Part shown: in pieces, positions 18,338 through 26,502 of the stretch
Position numbering within the stretch: position 1 is the first letter of the stretch
Layout: every line of letters starts with the position of its first letter
Assembly: GCA_937125455.1 (NCBI GenBank)
Contig: CAKZLK010000043.1
Location: 124,001 to 188,000, forward strand
DNA from: an uncultured Aequorivita sp.
GTDB taxonomy: Bacteria > Bacteroidota > Bacteroidia > Flavobacteriales > Flavobacteriaceae
Direction: 5' to 3'
DNA: 64,000 bases
Notes under the pieces: model-generated
The model's input: the letters and a program-made list of their open reading frames with translations, nothing else
What the model was told of the DNA's origin: nothing
Databases searched by the model: none
Made by a program: the position numbers and the translations under genes

Positions 18338-18762
18338 TATTTAGTTACTTTTTTAATTCCGCTGAAAACCATTGAACCAACTGCTAGCACAGCCATTATA
18401 TAGAATGCATATAATCCTGTTCCAACCCATTTTGATCCACTGGCAGAAAGCATTTCGCCTTCTTGCATTGGCATAGGATTTCCATCTGCTAATACGTAAG
18501 AAATTACTACGATTAGCAAAAATGCTCCTACGGAGATTAGGGTGTTTTTAATGTTTCCTGCAAAAATTCCTTTTATTACAAAGAAGAGTACAAAAACAAT
18601 TGTAATAGCAAATATAATATAAGCAACATACAAGAAACCATCTACTCCTTCGCCTGTAGCAGCAACAGCTTCATCACCTTTTGCGATGATCATTGCAAGA
18701 AAAATAACTCCTGCAATGCTAAGAAGCAACGCTACTATTTTTAATATTTTATGTAATGCCAT
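18337..18762 (-). CDS. Small membrane protein of the ExbB/ExbD operon
   Basis: 141 residues with four predicted membrane helices (IVALLLSIAGVIFLAMII, VAYIIFAITIVFVLFFVI, TLISVGAFLLIVVISYVL, AFYIMAVLAVGSMVFSG). It sits between exbB and the exbD pair with 12-bp and 1-bp overlapping junctions, so it is very likely part of the same complex or its assembly. No enzymatic motif was recognised. Confidence 0.75.
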   Translation of the reverse strand: MALHKILKIVALLLSIAGVIFLAMIIAKGDEAVAATGEGVDGFLYVAYIIFAITIVFVLFFVIKGIFAGNIKNTLISVGAFLLIVVISYVLADGNPMPMQEGEMLSASGSKWVGTGLYAFYIMAVLAVGSMVFSGIKKVTK

Positions 18763-18774
18763 CTTGTGGTTTAT

Positions 18775-19584
18775 TTAGATTTTGTTTTTTGTTTTGTAGT
18801 CGAACAACATGTCGATCAAGGTAATGGAAGCATCTTCCATACTGTTTACGATACTATCAATTTTAGCGATAATATAGTTGTAGAAAATTTGAAGGATAAT
18901 AGCCACGATCAAACCGAATACGGTTGTTAAAAGTGCAACTTTAATACCTCCTGCCACAAGTGATGGATTCATATCACCCGCTGCTTGAATTTTATCGAAT
19001 GCAATAATCATCCCGATTACAGTACCCATGAAACCAAGCATAGGAGCCAATGCGATGAAAAGGGATATCCAAGAAACGTTCTTCTCAAGTTGACCCATTT
19101 GAACACCACCATAAGCCACGACAGCTTTTTCAGCGATGTCGATACCTTCGTGGGCACGGTCAAGACCTTGATAATAAATTGAGGCAACAGGACCTTTTGT
19201 GTTTCTACATACTTCTTTAGCTGCTTCAATACCACCGCTGTTTAAAGCATCTTCTACATCCTGAGCCAATTTTTGTGTATTGGTAGTAGAAAGGTTAAGA
19301 AAGATAATTCTCTCAATAGCAATAGCCAAACCAAGAATTAAACAAAGTAGTACAATACCCATAAATCCAGGACCACCTTCCACAAAGCGTTCTTTCAATT
19401 CTTGATGGAACCCTTTTTCTGTTTCGGCTGCAGGCGCCGCTTCATCTTGAATAATTGAAACTGTAGCTGCTGTCACCAGAGCTTGTGAACTGATTGGCAT
19501 AGTTTGCGCTGTTGCAGCGTTCGCGTTTAACGTGCCTACAAAAACGATTGCGGCAACCGCCATAATAGAAAATAATTTTTTCAT
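18775..19584 (-). CDS. exbB: MotA/TolQ/ExbB proton channel protein
   Basis: 269 residues. An N-terminal signal-like helix and an extension (to about 55) are followed by a membrane helix (about 73-93, PGFMGIVLLCLILGLAIAIE). The conserved MotA/TolQ/ExbB domain (about 125-250) contains APMLGFMGTVIGMIIAFDKI and a second long helix pair (VALLTTVFGLIVAIILQIFY). It forms the proton channel that drives TonB. First gene of the operon exbB-membrane protein-exbD-exbD. Confidence 0.93.
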   Translation of the reverse strand: MKKLFSIMAVAAIVFVGTLNANAATAQTMPISSQALVTAATVSIIQDEAAPAAETEKGFHQELKERFVEGGPGFMGIVLLCLILGLAIAIERIIFLNLSTTNTQKLAQDVEDALNSGGIEAAKEVCRNTKGPVASIYYQGLDRAHEGIDIAEKAVVAYGGVQMGQLEKNVSWISLFIALAPMLGFMGTVIGMIIAFDKIQAAGDMNPSLVAGGIKVALLTTVFGLIVAIILQIFYNYIIAKIDSIVNSMEDASITLIDMLFDYKTKNKI

Positions 19585-19620
19585 TGCTATCGACTTAAAG
19601 TTTGTTTTTAGTTAAAGGTT

Positions 19621-19628
19621 TAAAGATA
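19621..19628 (-). promoter_or_regulatory. -7-like element TATCTTTA for the exb operon
   Basis: On the minus strand, TATCTTTA lies 36 bp before the exbB ATG, giving a leader of about 30 nt. Last base differs from TAnnTTTG. Confidence 0.45.
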
Positions 19629-19705
19629 TAAAATAATTTAGTTAATCTGCAAGAATATTAATTGACTCTCTTAAACGAGCATTATAATAATCTAAATGTT
19701 TATCG

Positions 19706-19793
19706 CAGAGAGGAAGGGATTCGAACCCTCGATACGCTTGTGGCGTATACACACTTTCCAGGCGTGCGCCTTCGACCACTCGGCCACCTCTCT
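19706..19793 (-). tRNA. tRNA-Ser (anticodon GGA)
   Basis: An 88-nt class II tRNA on the minus strand. The acceptor stem is AGAGAGG / CCTCTCT, the D arm contains GGCCGAGTGGTCGAAGGC, the anticodon GGA is at 19757-19759 within CTGGAAA, a long variable arm (TATACGCC ... AGCGTATC region) is present, and the T arm contains GGTTCGAATCC. The discriminator is G and CCA is not encoded. It would read UCU/UCC codons. Confidence 0.95.
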
Positions 19794-19871
19794 ATTAATT
19801 TAGCCATTTTTTGAATGGAGTGCCAAATATCACAAAAAAAATAACGCTATAAAATTATTTAGTGTGTTAAT

Positions 19872-20900
19872 TTATTGCATTTCTCCGCGCAAAGAGGTTT
19901 CAAATATGGTTTTGAAGCTGTTAGCCGAAATTTTTTGTCCTAATAAGTACATTAATTTTGCCAAGGCAGCTTCTGTGGTACAGTCTTTTCCACTTATAAC
20001 CCCTATTTTTTTTAGTTCTGTACTGGTTTCATAAAGACCCATATTCACACTTCCACCTGAACACTGTGTTACATTTATAACGGGAATTCCTTTTTTTATC
20101 ACTTTTTTAAGCGAATTTATAAACCATTCGGCATTAGTGACATTTCCACTCCCATAGGTTTCAATGACCAATCCTTTCATCTCCGGATATTCAAAAAGAT
20201 ATTTTATGGTAGCCTCATCAATCCCAGGAAACATTTTCACCAAAAGAATATTACGCTCCAGCGTTTTGTGGACTTTTAGTTTTTTTCTTCGATTGGGCCT
20301 GTATAGCGCCTCATTATTAACGACCAAATGCACACCGCTCTGAACCAATTCCGGATAGTTAAGGGAGGCGAATGCTTCAAAATGTTCTGCATTAATTTTT
20401 GTTGTCCTGTTGGCTCTATATAATTTGTATTCAAAATAAAGACAGACCTCAGCAATTTTAGAAACCCCTTTTTCTTGCAATGAAGCAATCTGAATGGAAG
20501 TAATTAGATTTTCCTTGGCGTCTGTTCTTAAATCACCAATTGGTAATTGCGAACCAGTAAAAACAACTGGCTTGCCCAAGTTTTCTAACATAAAACTCAA
20601 GGCCGAGGCAGTGTAGCTCATGGTATCACTTCCATGAAGCACCACAAAGCCGTCCATTTTTTCATAATTATCTTCAATAATTGCTGCAATATCTATCCAA
20701 TACTTTGGATTCATATTGGAACTATCGATCGGTTTTTGAAATGTTGTAGTTGTAATATTGCAATCCAATAGTTTCAGTTCAGGGATGTGGTTGAGCAATT
20801 CATTGAAATTGAAATTGCGCAATGCGCCAGTTTCAAAGTCCTTTATCATCCCGATGGTTCCGCCTGTATATATAAGGAGTATGTTTGGTTTTTTTGTCAT
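19872..20900 (-). CDS. ansA: Type I asparaginase
   Basis: 342 residues, cytoplasmic-type L-asparaginase (no signal peptide) that hydrolyses asparagine to aspartate and ammonia. The first active-site motif is YTGGTIGM (about 11-18) with the nucleophile Thr, and the second is VVLHGSDTMSYTASAL (about 87-102) with the Thr-Asp pair; a Lys follows in the conserved position (DAKENL). Length agrees with bacterial type I enzymes. It follows tatD by 15 bp, so the two are probably one transcript. Confidence 0.92.
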   Translation of the reverse strand: MTKKPNILLIYTGGTIGMIKDFETGALRNFNFNELLNHIPELKLLDCNITTTTFQKPIDSSNMNPKYWIDIAAIIEDNYEKMDGFVVLHGSDTMSYTASALSFMLENLGKPVVFTGSQLPIGDLRTDAKENLITSIQIASLQEKGVSKIAEVCLYFEYKLYRANRTTKINAEHFEAFASLNYPELVQSGVHLVVNNEALYRPNRRKKLKVHKTLERNILLVKMFPGIDEATIKYLFEYPEMKGLVIETYGSGNVTNAEWFINSLKKVIKKGIPVINVTQCSGGSVNMGLYETSTELKKIGVISGKDCTTEAALAKLMYLLGQKISANSFKTIFETSLRGEMQ

Positions 20901-20915
20901 ATTGTTTATACCTAT

Positions 20916-21680
20916 TTATATACCAAAAACCTCTTTTGAATTTTTAGTAGTAACCCGAGCTATTTCTTCTTCCGAAACATAATAAATCTCCGAAAGCTTT
21001 TTGCAGACCAACCCTAAATAACTGCTTTCATTGCGTTTGCCCCTGTGTGGCACTGGGGCAAGATAGGGCGAATCGGTTTCCAAAACGATATGTTTCAGGG
21101 GAATTTGGTTCAAAAAAGTATCAATCTTTCCATTTTTAAAAGTAACCACACCGCCAATGCCAAGTTTCATATTAAATGAGATTGCCCGTTGCGCCTGTTC
21201 AAAAGTCCCGGTAAAACAGTGAAAGATTCCGAAGAGATCATCACTTTTTTCAGTTTCCAAAACTTCAAAAATTTCATCAAAAGCATCACGGCAATGGATA
21301 ACAATGGGCAGTTTGTATTTCTTCGCCAATTGAATTTGTTTTTTGAAAGCGATTTTCTGGATTTTCAAAGTAGATTTATCCCAATAAAGATCGATCCCAA
21401 TTTCCCCAACAGCATAAAAATTTCTTTTTTTGAATTGTTCGGCTACGTGCGCCAATTCTTCTTCATAATTTTCTTTTACAGAAGTTGGATGCAAGCCCAT
21501 CATTAAAAAAACGGTTGTAGGGAATTCTTTTTCCAAGGCATACATCGCTTCGGTATATCCGGAATCAATTGCTGGAATGAAAAAACGTTTTACACCTTTA
21601 TCAAAAGCGCGCTGCATCATTTCTGCACGATCTTCATCAAAGGCATCACTATATAAATGTGTGTGGGTATCGGTCAACAT
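20916..21680 (-). CDS. tatD: TatD-family metal-dependent deoxyribonuclease
   Basis: 254 residues from the ATG at 21680 (MLTDTHTHLYSDAF). The metal-binding residues are visible: DTHTH at the N terminus, Glu in GEIGIDLYWD, His in PIVIHCRDAF, His in FGIFHCFTG and Asp in LETDSPYLAP. Such TIM-barrel enzymes act on DNA ends or RNA in quality control. A longer reading frame begins at 21734, but that start overlaps the divergent promoter; the -7 element at 21686-21693 supports 21680 and an almost leaderless mRNA. Confidence 0.9.
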   Translation of the reverse strand: MLTDTHTHLYSDAFDEDRAEMMQRAFDKGVKRFFIPAIDSGYTEAMYALEKEFPTTVFLMMGLHPTSVKENYEEELAHVAEQFKKRNFYAVGEIGIDLYWDKSTLKIQKIAFKKQIQLAKKYKLPIVIHCRDAFDEIFEVLETEKSDDLFGIFHCFTGTFEQAQRAISFNMKLGIGGVVTFKNGKIDTFLNQIPLKHIVLETDSPYLAPVPHRGKRNESSYLGLVCKKLSEIYYVSEEEIARVTTKNSKEVFGI

Positions 21681-21685
21681 GGTTG

Positions 21686-21693
21686 CAAAGCTA
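21686..21693 (-). promoter_or_regulatory. -7 promoter element TAGCTTTG for tatD-ansA
   Basis: Exact TAnnTTTG on the minus strand, only 5 nt before the tatD ATG, so transcription would start at or next to the start codon. Confidence 0.55.
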
Positions 21694-21707
21694 CTTATTT
21701 TGTTTGC

Positions 21708-21715
21708 TATCTTTG
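21708..21715 (+). promoter_or_regulatory. -7 promoter element TATCTTTG for the aspartic protease gene
   Basis: Exact TAnnTTTG, 13 bp before the ATG at 21729; divergent from the tatD promoter. Confidence 0.6.
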
Positions 21716-21728
21716 CATAAAAAAGTTG

Positions 21729-22163
21729 ATGCAATTACGCAAATTTCTTGAAGCCCAAAGCTTTTATCGTATTCCCCTTAAAAAACTCGCTACGGGCCAC
21801 TATCTTTTTTCTGCAAAAATAAATAGTGTTTCTGGCAATTTTATATTGGATACAGGAGCTTCAACCAGCTGTGTTGGCTTTACAGACAGTGCGCATTTTT
21901 CGTTGATAAGCGAAGAAAGTTTAATTAAGGCTGCAGGAGCTGGCGCCATAAATATGGAAACCATGCTTTCCCGAAAAAATGAATTCTCCATAAAAAAATG
22001 GGAAATAAAAAATATGGACTTTGTTCTTTTTGACCTCTCTCACGTGAACGAAGCGCTATCACAGGTGAACGAAGGACCTGTGCATGGCATAGTTGGTGCT
22101 GATTTTTTAAAACAATACCGAGCGGTAATTGACTATGGCCGGAATTGCTTCTACGTAAAATAG
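21729..22163 (+). CDS. Retropepsin-like clan AA aspartic protease
   Basis: 144 residues from ATG 21729 (MQLRKFLEAQ). The catalytic signature is FILDTGASTSCVG (Asp at about residue 41) and the C-terminal half has the matching hydrophobic-Gly motif HGIVGADFLKQY. A single copy of the signature implies a dimeric enzyme, as in retropepsins. No signal peptide or membrane helix was seen. Substrate unknown. A start at 21657 was rejected because it lies upstream of the promoter. Confidence 0.8.
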   Translation: MQLRKFLEAQSFYRIPLKKLATGHYLFSAKINSVSGNFILDTGASTSCVGFTDSAHFSLISEESLIKAAGAGAINMETMLSRKNEFSIKKWEIKNMDFVLFDLSHVNEALSQVNEGPVHGIVGADFLKQYRAVIDYGRNCFYVK

Positions 22164-22230
22164 TATTTTGGGGATATGGTTTATTTCCAATAATTTAAGT
22201 ACTTTTATCTTCTTCTGAATTAATTTATTT

Positions 22231-24240
22231 GTGATAAACAAAACAGTAACTTTTCTCCTTATAATTACGTTTTCTCTAGTTTCGGGGTATTGTCAAAATA
22301 TTTCCCAATATGAAAAAAAATTAGCTAATGCCAAAAATAAGACTGAGCAACTAACAGCGCTAGACAGTCTATTGTCAAGAACATATCTTACCGACAGTAA
22401 CGCTTTTATTGAATATAGCATTCAGTATATAAATTTAGCGCAAGAAATAGACAGTATTGAATACGCTGCAAGAAAGGCAATGAACCTTCAATATACTCTC
22501 ACGAATTATGCAAACGACCCTCTTAATGCCATAACCATTATAAACAGTGTGCTTGCGCGTAAGTATAAAATAAAAGACAGCCTTTTGCTGGGCGGGCTTT
22601 ATATTAAACGCGGCAAGGCCAACACGAAAGTAGATCTTAAAAAAGCCATTGAAGATTATAATATGGCTCTTGAAAATTTTTCGAAGACAGATTCCTTAAA
22701 TATTGCGGACACCTATCTTTTTCGAGGGCAGGCATATTCAAATTTGGGGAAATTTGTATTAGCAGGAGAAGATTTTACAAGGGCATACACCATATATGAA
22801 GAAAAAAAAGAATATGATTATATGGTTTATGCCCAGCAAGGCATTATAAGCATGTTCAGCATGAATGGTTTCTACGAAAAATCCAAAGTAGAACGCGATG
22901 CACTTATTGATAAAATGAAAACCTTAGGGCTGAATAAATTTTTGTCCAATGAATATTACAATCAGGCGTTAGACTACAAAAAAATGGGAGAACGGGATTT
23001 GGAATACAAATCATTGTTAATGGCCGAAAAGATTTTTGATAAAAACCAATCGGAAGAATCCACATTTATTGGCATCCATTCAAGATTGATAGAATATTAT
23101 TGTGAACACAACCAACTTCTTGAAGCAAAAAAACACCTAGAACTTTTAGAGAACTTAGAATATGACTTGTCTGGAAATCCTTCGGCAGAACTTAATTTTT
23201 TGGGTGGAAAAGCAAAATATTTACAGACCACCGGCAATTATGAAGAAGCCCTAAAGCTTGCCCAAAAAAAACTAAATGTTGCTAAAAAGTTAGGAATGGA
23301 AGACGAAATAATGAGTTCATACTCTTTTCTTTCCGAACTTTATTATGATCTGGGAGATTTTAAAAAAAGTGTTGAAAATAATCATGCTTCCAATGAAATA
23401 AAAGATTCTATATATAACCGCAGCACCGCAAATGCACTTGCATATTATCAAACACTATACGAGACCGAAAAAAAAGAAAAAGAACTGGTAGAAAAAAGCA
23501 CAAGTATCAGTCTTCTTGAAAAAGATAATGAAGGTTTTAAAAAAGCCATGCTTTTTGGCGGTATTGCAATTCTTTTGGGTTTTGGACTGATTTTGCTTTA
23601 TCGCAATCAAAGACACTTAAAAAGTCACAAAATTCTTCAAGAAAAATTTAGCCAAGAACTTCTTATATCACAAGAAGGAGAGCGGCGAAGAATATCAAAA
23701 GATTTACATGACGGCATTGGCCAACAACTATTGGTTATCAAGAATAAGCTTATGGCAAGCGGCGATGATGACACAAAAAAAATGGTGGACCACACTATAG
23801 AAGAAGTTCGGACCATTTCCAGAGACTTGCATCCTTTCCAGCTTCAGGAGCTTGGTATAACAAAAGCCATTGAATATACCATAAACCTAATAGACGAAAA
23901 CACTTCGCTATTCATTTCTGCCGAAATTGATAACATTGATGATGTTTTTTCAAAGGAAGATGAAGTTAATATTTATAGAATTATCCAGGAAAGCCTCAGC
24001 AATATTTTGAAACATGCAGATGCGAAAGCGGGCAAAGTTTCTGTGAAAAAATTTACAAATAACATTCTTATCTCCATACGTGACAATGGTGTAGGTTTTG
24101 ATTTTGCAGAAAAATACCAAGACGTAAAGTCCTTAGGATTAAAGACACTTTTGGAACGAACCAAGTTCTTGAAAGGACAGATGAAAGTAACCTCTAAAAA
24201 AGATTCCGGCACTGTGCTGGAATTTCAATTTCCATTATGA
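22231..24240 (+). CDS. TPR-containing sensor histidine kinase (HisKA_3 type)
   Basis: 669 residues, GTG start giving a signal peptide (to about 21, SGYC). A periplasmic region with TPR-like helices spans about 50-390 (KIKDSLLLGGLYIKRGKANT, YLFRGQAYSNLGKFVLAGED and later units), followed by a coiled coil (about 395-430) and one membrane helix (about 438-457, AMLFGGIAILLGFGLILLY). The cytoplasmic HisKA_3 domain has the phospho-acceptor His in RRRISKDLHDGIGQQL (about 493), and the HATPase has an N box near NIYRIIQESLSNILKHAD and a G box DNGVGFDF. The next gene is its response regulator, overlapping by 4 bp. Confidence 0.92.
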   Translation: MINKTVTFLLIITFSLVSGYCQNISQYEKKLANAKNKTEQLTALDSLLSRTYLTDSNAFIEYSIQYINLAQEIDSIEYAARKAMNLQYTLTNYANDPLNAITIINSVLARKYKIKDSLLLGGLYIKRGKANTKVDLKKAIEDYNMALENFSKTDSLNIADTYLFRGQAYSNLGKFVLAGEDFTRAYTIYEEKKEYDYMVYAQQGIISMFSMNGFYEKSKVERDALIDKMKTLGLNKFLSNEYYNQALDYKKMGERDLEYKSLLMAEKIFDKNQSEESTFIGIHSRLIEYYCEHNQLLEAKKHLELLENLEYDLSGNPSAELNFLGGKAKYLQTTGNYEEALKLAQKKLNVAKKLGMEDEIMSSYSFLSELYYDLGDFKKSVENNHASNEIKDSIYNRSTANALAYYQTLYETEKKEKELVEKSTSISLLEKDNEGFKKAMLFGGIAILLGFGLILLYRNQRHLKSHKILQEKFSQELLISQEGERRRISKDLHDGIGQQLLVIKNKLMASGDDDTKKMVDHTIEEVRTISRDLHPFQLQELGITKAIEYTINLIDENTSLFISAEIDNIDDVFSKEDEVNIYRIIQESLSNILKHADAKAGKVSVKKFTNNILISIRDNGVGFDFAEKYQDVKSLGLKTLLERTKFLKGQMKVTSKKDSGTVLEFQFPL

Positions 24241-24875
24241 GCAACTCAACACCATCAATTATTATTGCAGACGACCACCCATTGCTTTTAAAAGGCCTCA
24301 GCGACTTTTTGATTGAAAAGGGCTATAATCTAATAGGAAGTGGCAACAACGGAAGGGAAGCTTACAATCTTATTACCAAGAAAAAACCAGATATTGCAAT
24401 TCTTGATATTCAGATGCCATACATGTCTGGGCTTGAAATAGCGCAACAGTGCAAAAGCCTTGATGTAGACACCAAAATTGTATTGATAACACTCCATAAA
24501 GAAAAAGATCTCTACCAAAAAGCGCAGGAGCTCAACATTTTTGGATATATATTGAAGGAATTTGCATTGGAAGAAATTGAAATCTGCATCAAAACCGTTA
24601 CCGAAGGCGTGCCTTTTTTTAGCGACCGGATAAAAGAACTTATAGGTGTTGTATTTGTTGACGACGGCGAACTTAACACACTTACTCCTTCAGAAAAAAA
24701 GATTTTAAAGTTAATTGCGCAAGACAAAACCAATAAAGAAATTGCCTCACAACTTTTTATATCATATAGAACTGTAGAAAAACACAGAAGTAATATAATT
24801 ACCAAACTCAACATAGAACCCAAAACAAATAGTTTGCTTATTTGGGCTAAAGAAAATCATGAAAAGCTGTTATAA
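24237..24875 (+). CDS. NarL/FixJ-family response regulator
   Basis: 212 residues. Receiver domain (about 6-120) with acidic pair ADDHP and phospho-acceptor Asp57 in ILDIQMP, Thr/Lys positions in LITLHK and LKEF. LuxR-type helix-turn-helix at about 148-205 (LTPSEKKILKLIAQDKTNKE, then RTVEKHRSNIITKL). It overlaps the kinase gene by ATGA, so the pair is translationally coupled. Target genes are not known; the small membrane peptide downstream is the nearest candidate. Confidence 0.93.
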   Translation: MSNSTPSIIIADDHPLLLKGLSDFLIEKGYNLIGSGNNGREAYNLITKKKPDIAILDIQMPYMSGLEIAQQCKSLDVDTKIVLITLHKEKDLYQKAQELNIFGYILKEFALEEIEICIKTVTEGVPFFSDRIKELIGVVFVDDGELNTLTPSEKKILKLIAQDKTNKEIASQLFISYRTVEKHRSNIITKLNIEPKTNSLLIWAKENHEKLL

Positions 24876-24903
24876 AATGACTTAAACTATTTTTTCGGAA
24901 AAT

Positions 24904-24919
24904 TACGTGTTACCACGTA
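24904..24919. promoter_or_regulatory. Inverted repeat TACGTG-TTAC-CACGTA
   Basis: A 6-bp perfect inverted repeat with 4-bp spacer lies 36 bp before the small membrane peptide gene and 28 bp after the response-regulator stop. It could be an operator for the adjacent LuxR-type regulator; no independent evidence. Confidence 0.3.
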
Positions 24920-24954
24920 TTTCAGATTTCTATTAAAAAACGGATATTTACACT

Positions 24955-25098
24955 ATGAAAGAATCAGTTTACGTAGAAGATGAAAAAAAAGATTATGAAG
25001 CTACCGCCACTTCCAATAAACCGGTAGTTATTGCTATAACTGTTTCAGTTGTATTGATTCTTTTACTCAACTTAATCAATACAATGTTTTTTTACTAA
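24955..25098 (+). CDS. 47-residue single-pass membrane peptide
   Basis: An ATG at 24955 opens a 47-codon frame: a charged N-terminal half (MKESVYVEDEKKDYEATATS) and then a hydrophobic helix (VVIAITVSVVLILLLNLI) ending NTMFFY, stop at 25096-25098. The clean polar/hydrophobic organisation, an A-rich start region and a terminator 25 bp after the stop argue that it is real. No family recognised. It follows the kinase/regulator pair and could be a small regulator or a membrane-complex subunit. Confidence 0.6.
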   Translation: MKESVYVEDEKKDYEATATSNKPVVIAITVSVVLILLLNLINTMFFY

Positions 25099-25120
25099 GA
25101 AGATGTTTCCTAACTAACCA

Positions 25121-25153
25121 AAAAAATCCGGCTCAAAAGGCCGGATTTTTTAT
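25121..25153. terminator. Bidirectional terminator between the small peptide and sucB
   Basis: AAATCCGGC / GCCGGATTT stem with a 7-nt loop; A run on the left and T run on the right serve both converging genes. Confidence 0.85.
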
Positions 25154-25170
25154 TTATCATTTTTTTTAGT

Positions 25171-26415
25171 TTATAATTCCAAAGCGTGCTTTACATTGTT
25201 GTTCATCAATAGCTCCTCAGGATTTTCCAGAGCTTCTTTTACAGCTACCAAAAATCCAACCGACTCTCTACCGTCAATAATTCTGTGGTCATAAGAAAGT
25301 GCTACATACATAACTGGTGCAACAACAATTCCACCATCGCGAACTATTGCTCGTTCAACGATATTGTGCATTCCTAAAATTGCAGATTGTGGTGGATTAA
25401 TAATTGGCGTTGAAAGCATACTTCCGAATACACCTCCGTTAGATATTGTAAATGTACCTCCAGTCATTTCATCAACGGTAATCTGGCCATCGCGCGCTCT
25501 AATAGCAAGTCTTTTTACTTCATCTTCCACACCCCTAAAACTTAGGTTTTCGGCATTTCTAATTACAGGAACCATCAACCCTTTTGGTCCAGAAACCGCT
25601 ATAGAAATGTCCTTAAAGTCATAAGTTATCATATAATCGCCATCAATCATAGAGTTTACGTCTGGATAAAGTTCTAGCGCACGAACCACAGCCAATGTGA
25701 AAAAAGACATAAAGCCAAGTCCTACTCCGTGCTTTTCCTTGAATTGTTCTTTGTATTGGTTTCTAAGTTCAAAAATTGCGGTCATGTCCACTTCATTGAA
25801 CGTAGTTAGCATGGCAGTTTCGTTTTTTGCCGATACCAAACGCTCGGCTACTTTTCGGCGAAGCATGGAAAGTTTTTTGCGTTCGCTTCCACGGCTTCCA
25901 GATCCTGGAGTACCCATAGAAGGAGCTGCACTCACAGCATCACTTTTAGTAATGCGGCCATCGCGTCCAGAACCTTTTATCTCTTTTGAAGACATTCCTT
26001 TTTCATCAAGAATCTTCTTTGCAGCAGGCGAAGGTGAGCCTGTAGCATATGTTTTTTTATCCTGTTCCTGATTTGGAGTGGAAGGTTTTGAAGGTGTTTG
26101 TTTTTTAGCTTCAAGCTTTTTTGAATCATCTTCTTTTTTCTCTTTAGAAGCTTCTTCTTTATCTCCACCAGGTTTTTTAGCATCTGTATCGATAATACAA
26201 ACTACTTCCCCAACAGCAACAGTATCTCCTTCTTCAGCTTTTAAAGTTATAATGCCGCTTGCTTCCGCAGGCAGTTCAAGTGTTGCTTTATCACTATCTA
26301 CTTCGGCAATTGCTTGGTCTTTTTCTACATAGTCTCCATCCGCTACCAACCAAGATGCTATTTCAACTTCGGTGATGGACTCTCCCGGTGACGGGACTTT
26401 CATTTCTAATGGCAT
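25171..26415 (-). CDS. sucB: 2-oxoglutarate dehydrogenase E2 (dihydrolipoyl succinyltransferase)
   Basis: 414 residues. N-terminal lipoyl domain (about 2-77) with lipoyl Lys43 in EVDSDKATLEL; a Lys/Glu/Pro-rich linker; the E1/E3-binding domain (about 126-160, SPAAKKILDEKGMSSKEIKG); and a catalytic domain (about 180-414) with the active-site motif DHRIIDG (His about 377, Asp about 381). Transfers succinyl groups to CoA in the TCA cycle. Co-directional with sucA, 87 bp downstream, probably one operon. One lipoyl domain, as usual for this complex. Confidence 0.96.
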   Translation of the reverse strand: MPLEMKVPSPGESITEVEIASWLVADGDYVEKDQAIAEVDSDKATLELPAEASGIITLKAEEGDTVAVGEVVCIIDTDAKKPGGDKEEASKEKKEDDSKKLEAKKQTPSKPSTPNQEQDKKTYATGSPSPAAKKILDEKGMSSKEIKGSGRDGRITKSDAVSAAPSMGTPGSGSRGSERKKLSMLRRKVAERLVSAKNETAMLTTFNEVDMTAIFELRNQYKEQFKEKHGVGLGFMSFFTLAVVRALELYPDVNSMIDGDYMITYDFKDISIAVSGPKGLMVPVIRNAENLSFRGVEDEVKRLAIRARDGQITVDEMTGGTFTISNGGVFGSMLSTPIINPPQSAILGMHNIVERAIVRDGGIVVAPVMYVALSYDHRIIDGRESVGFLVAVKEALENPEELLMNNNVKHALEL

Positions 26416-26502
26416 AATATTTTTATTTAGTATAAACCTTAGTCTATTAATCTTTAAATTTAATTTCTTTTCACTTTAATTTTAAATAAAGTTTCAGAAA
26501 AG

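Noticed and set aside
21657-21728. N-terminal extension of the aspartic protease
   Set aside because: The extension would be encoded upstream of the -7 element at 21708-21715 and overlap the divergent tatD start.
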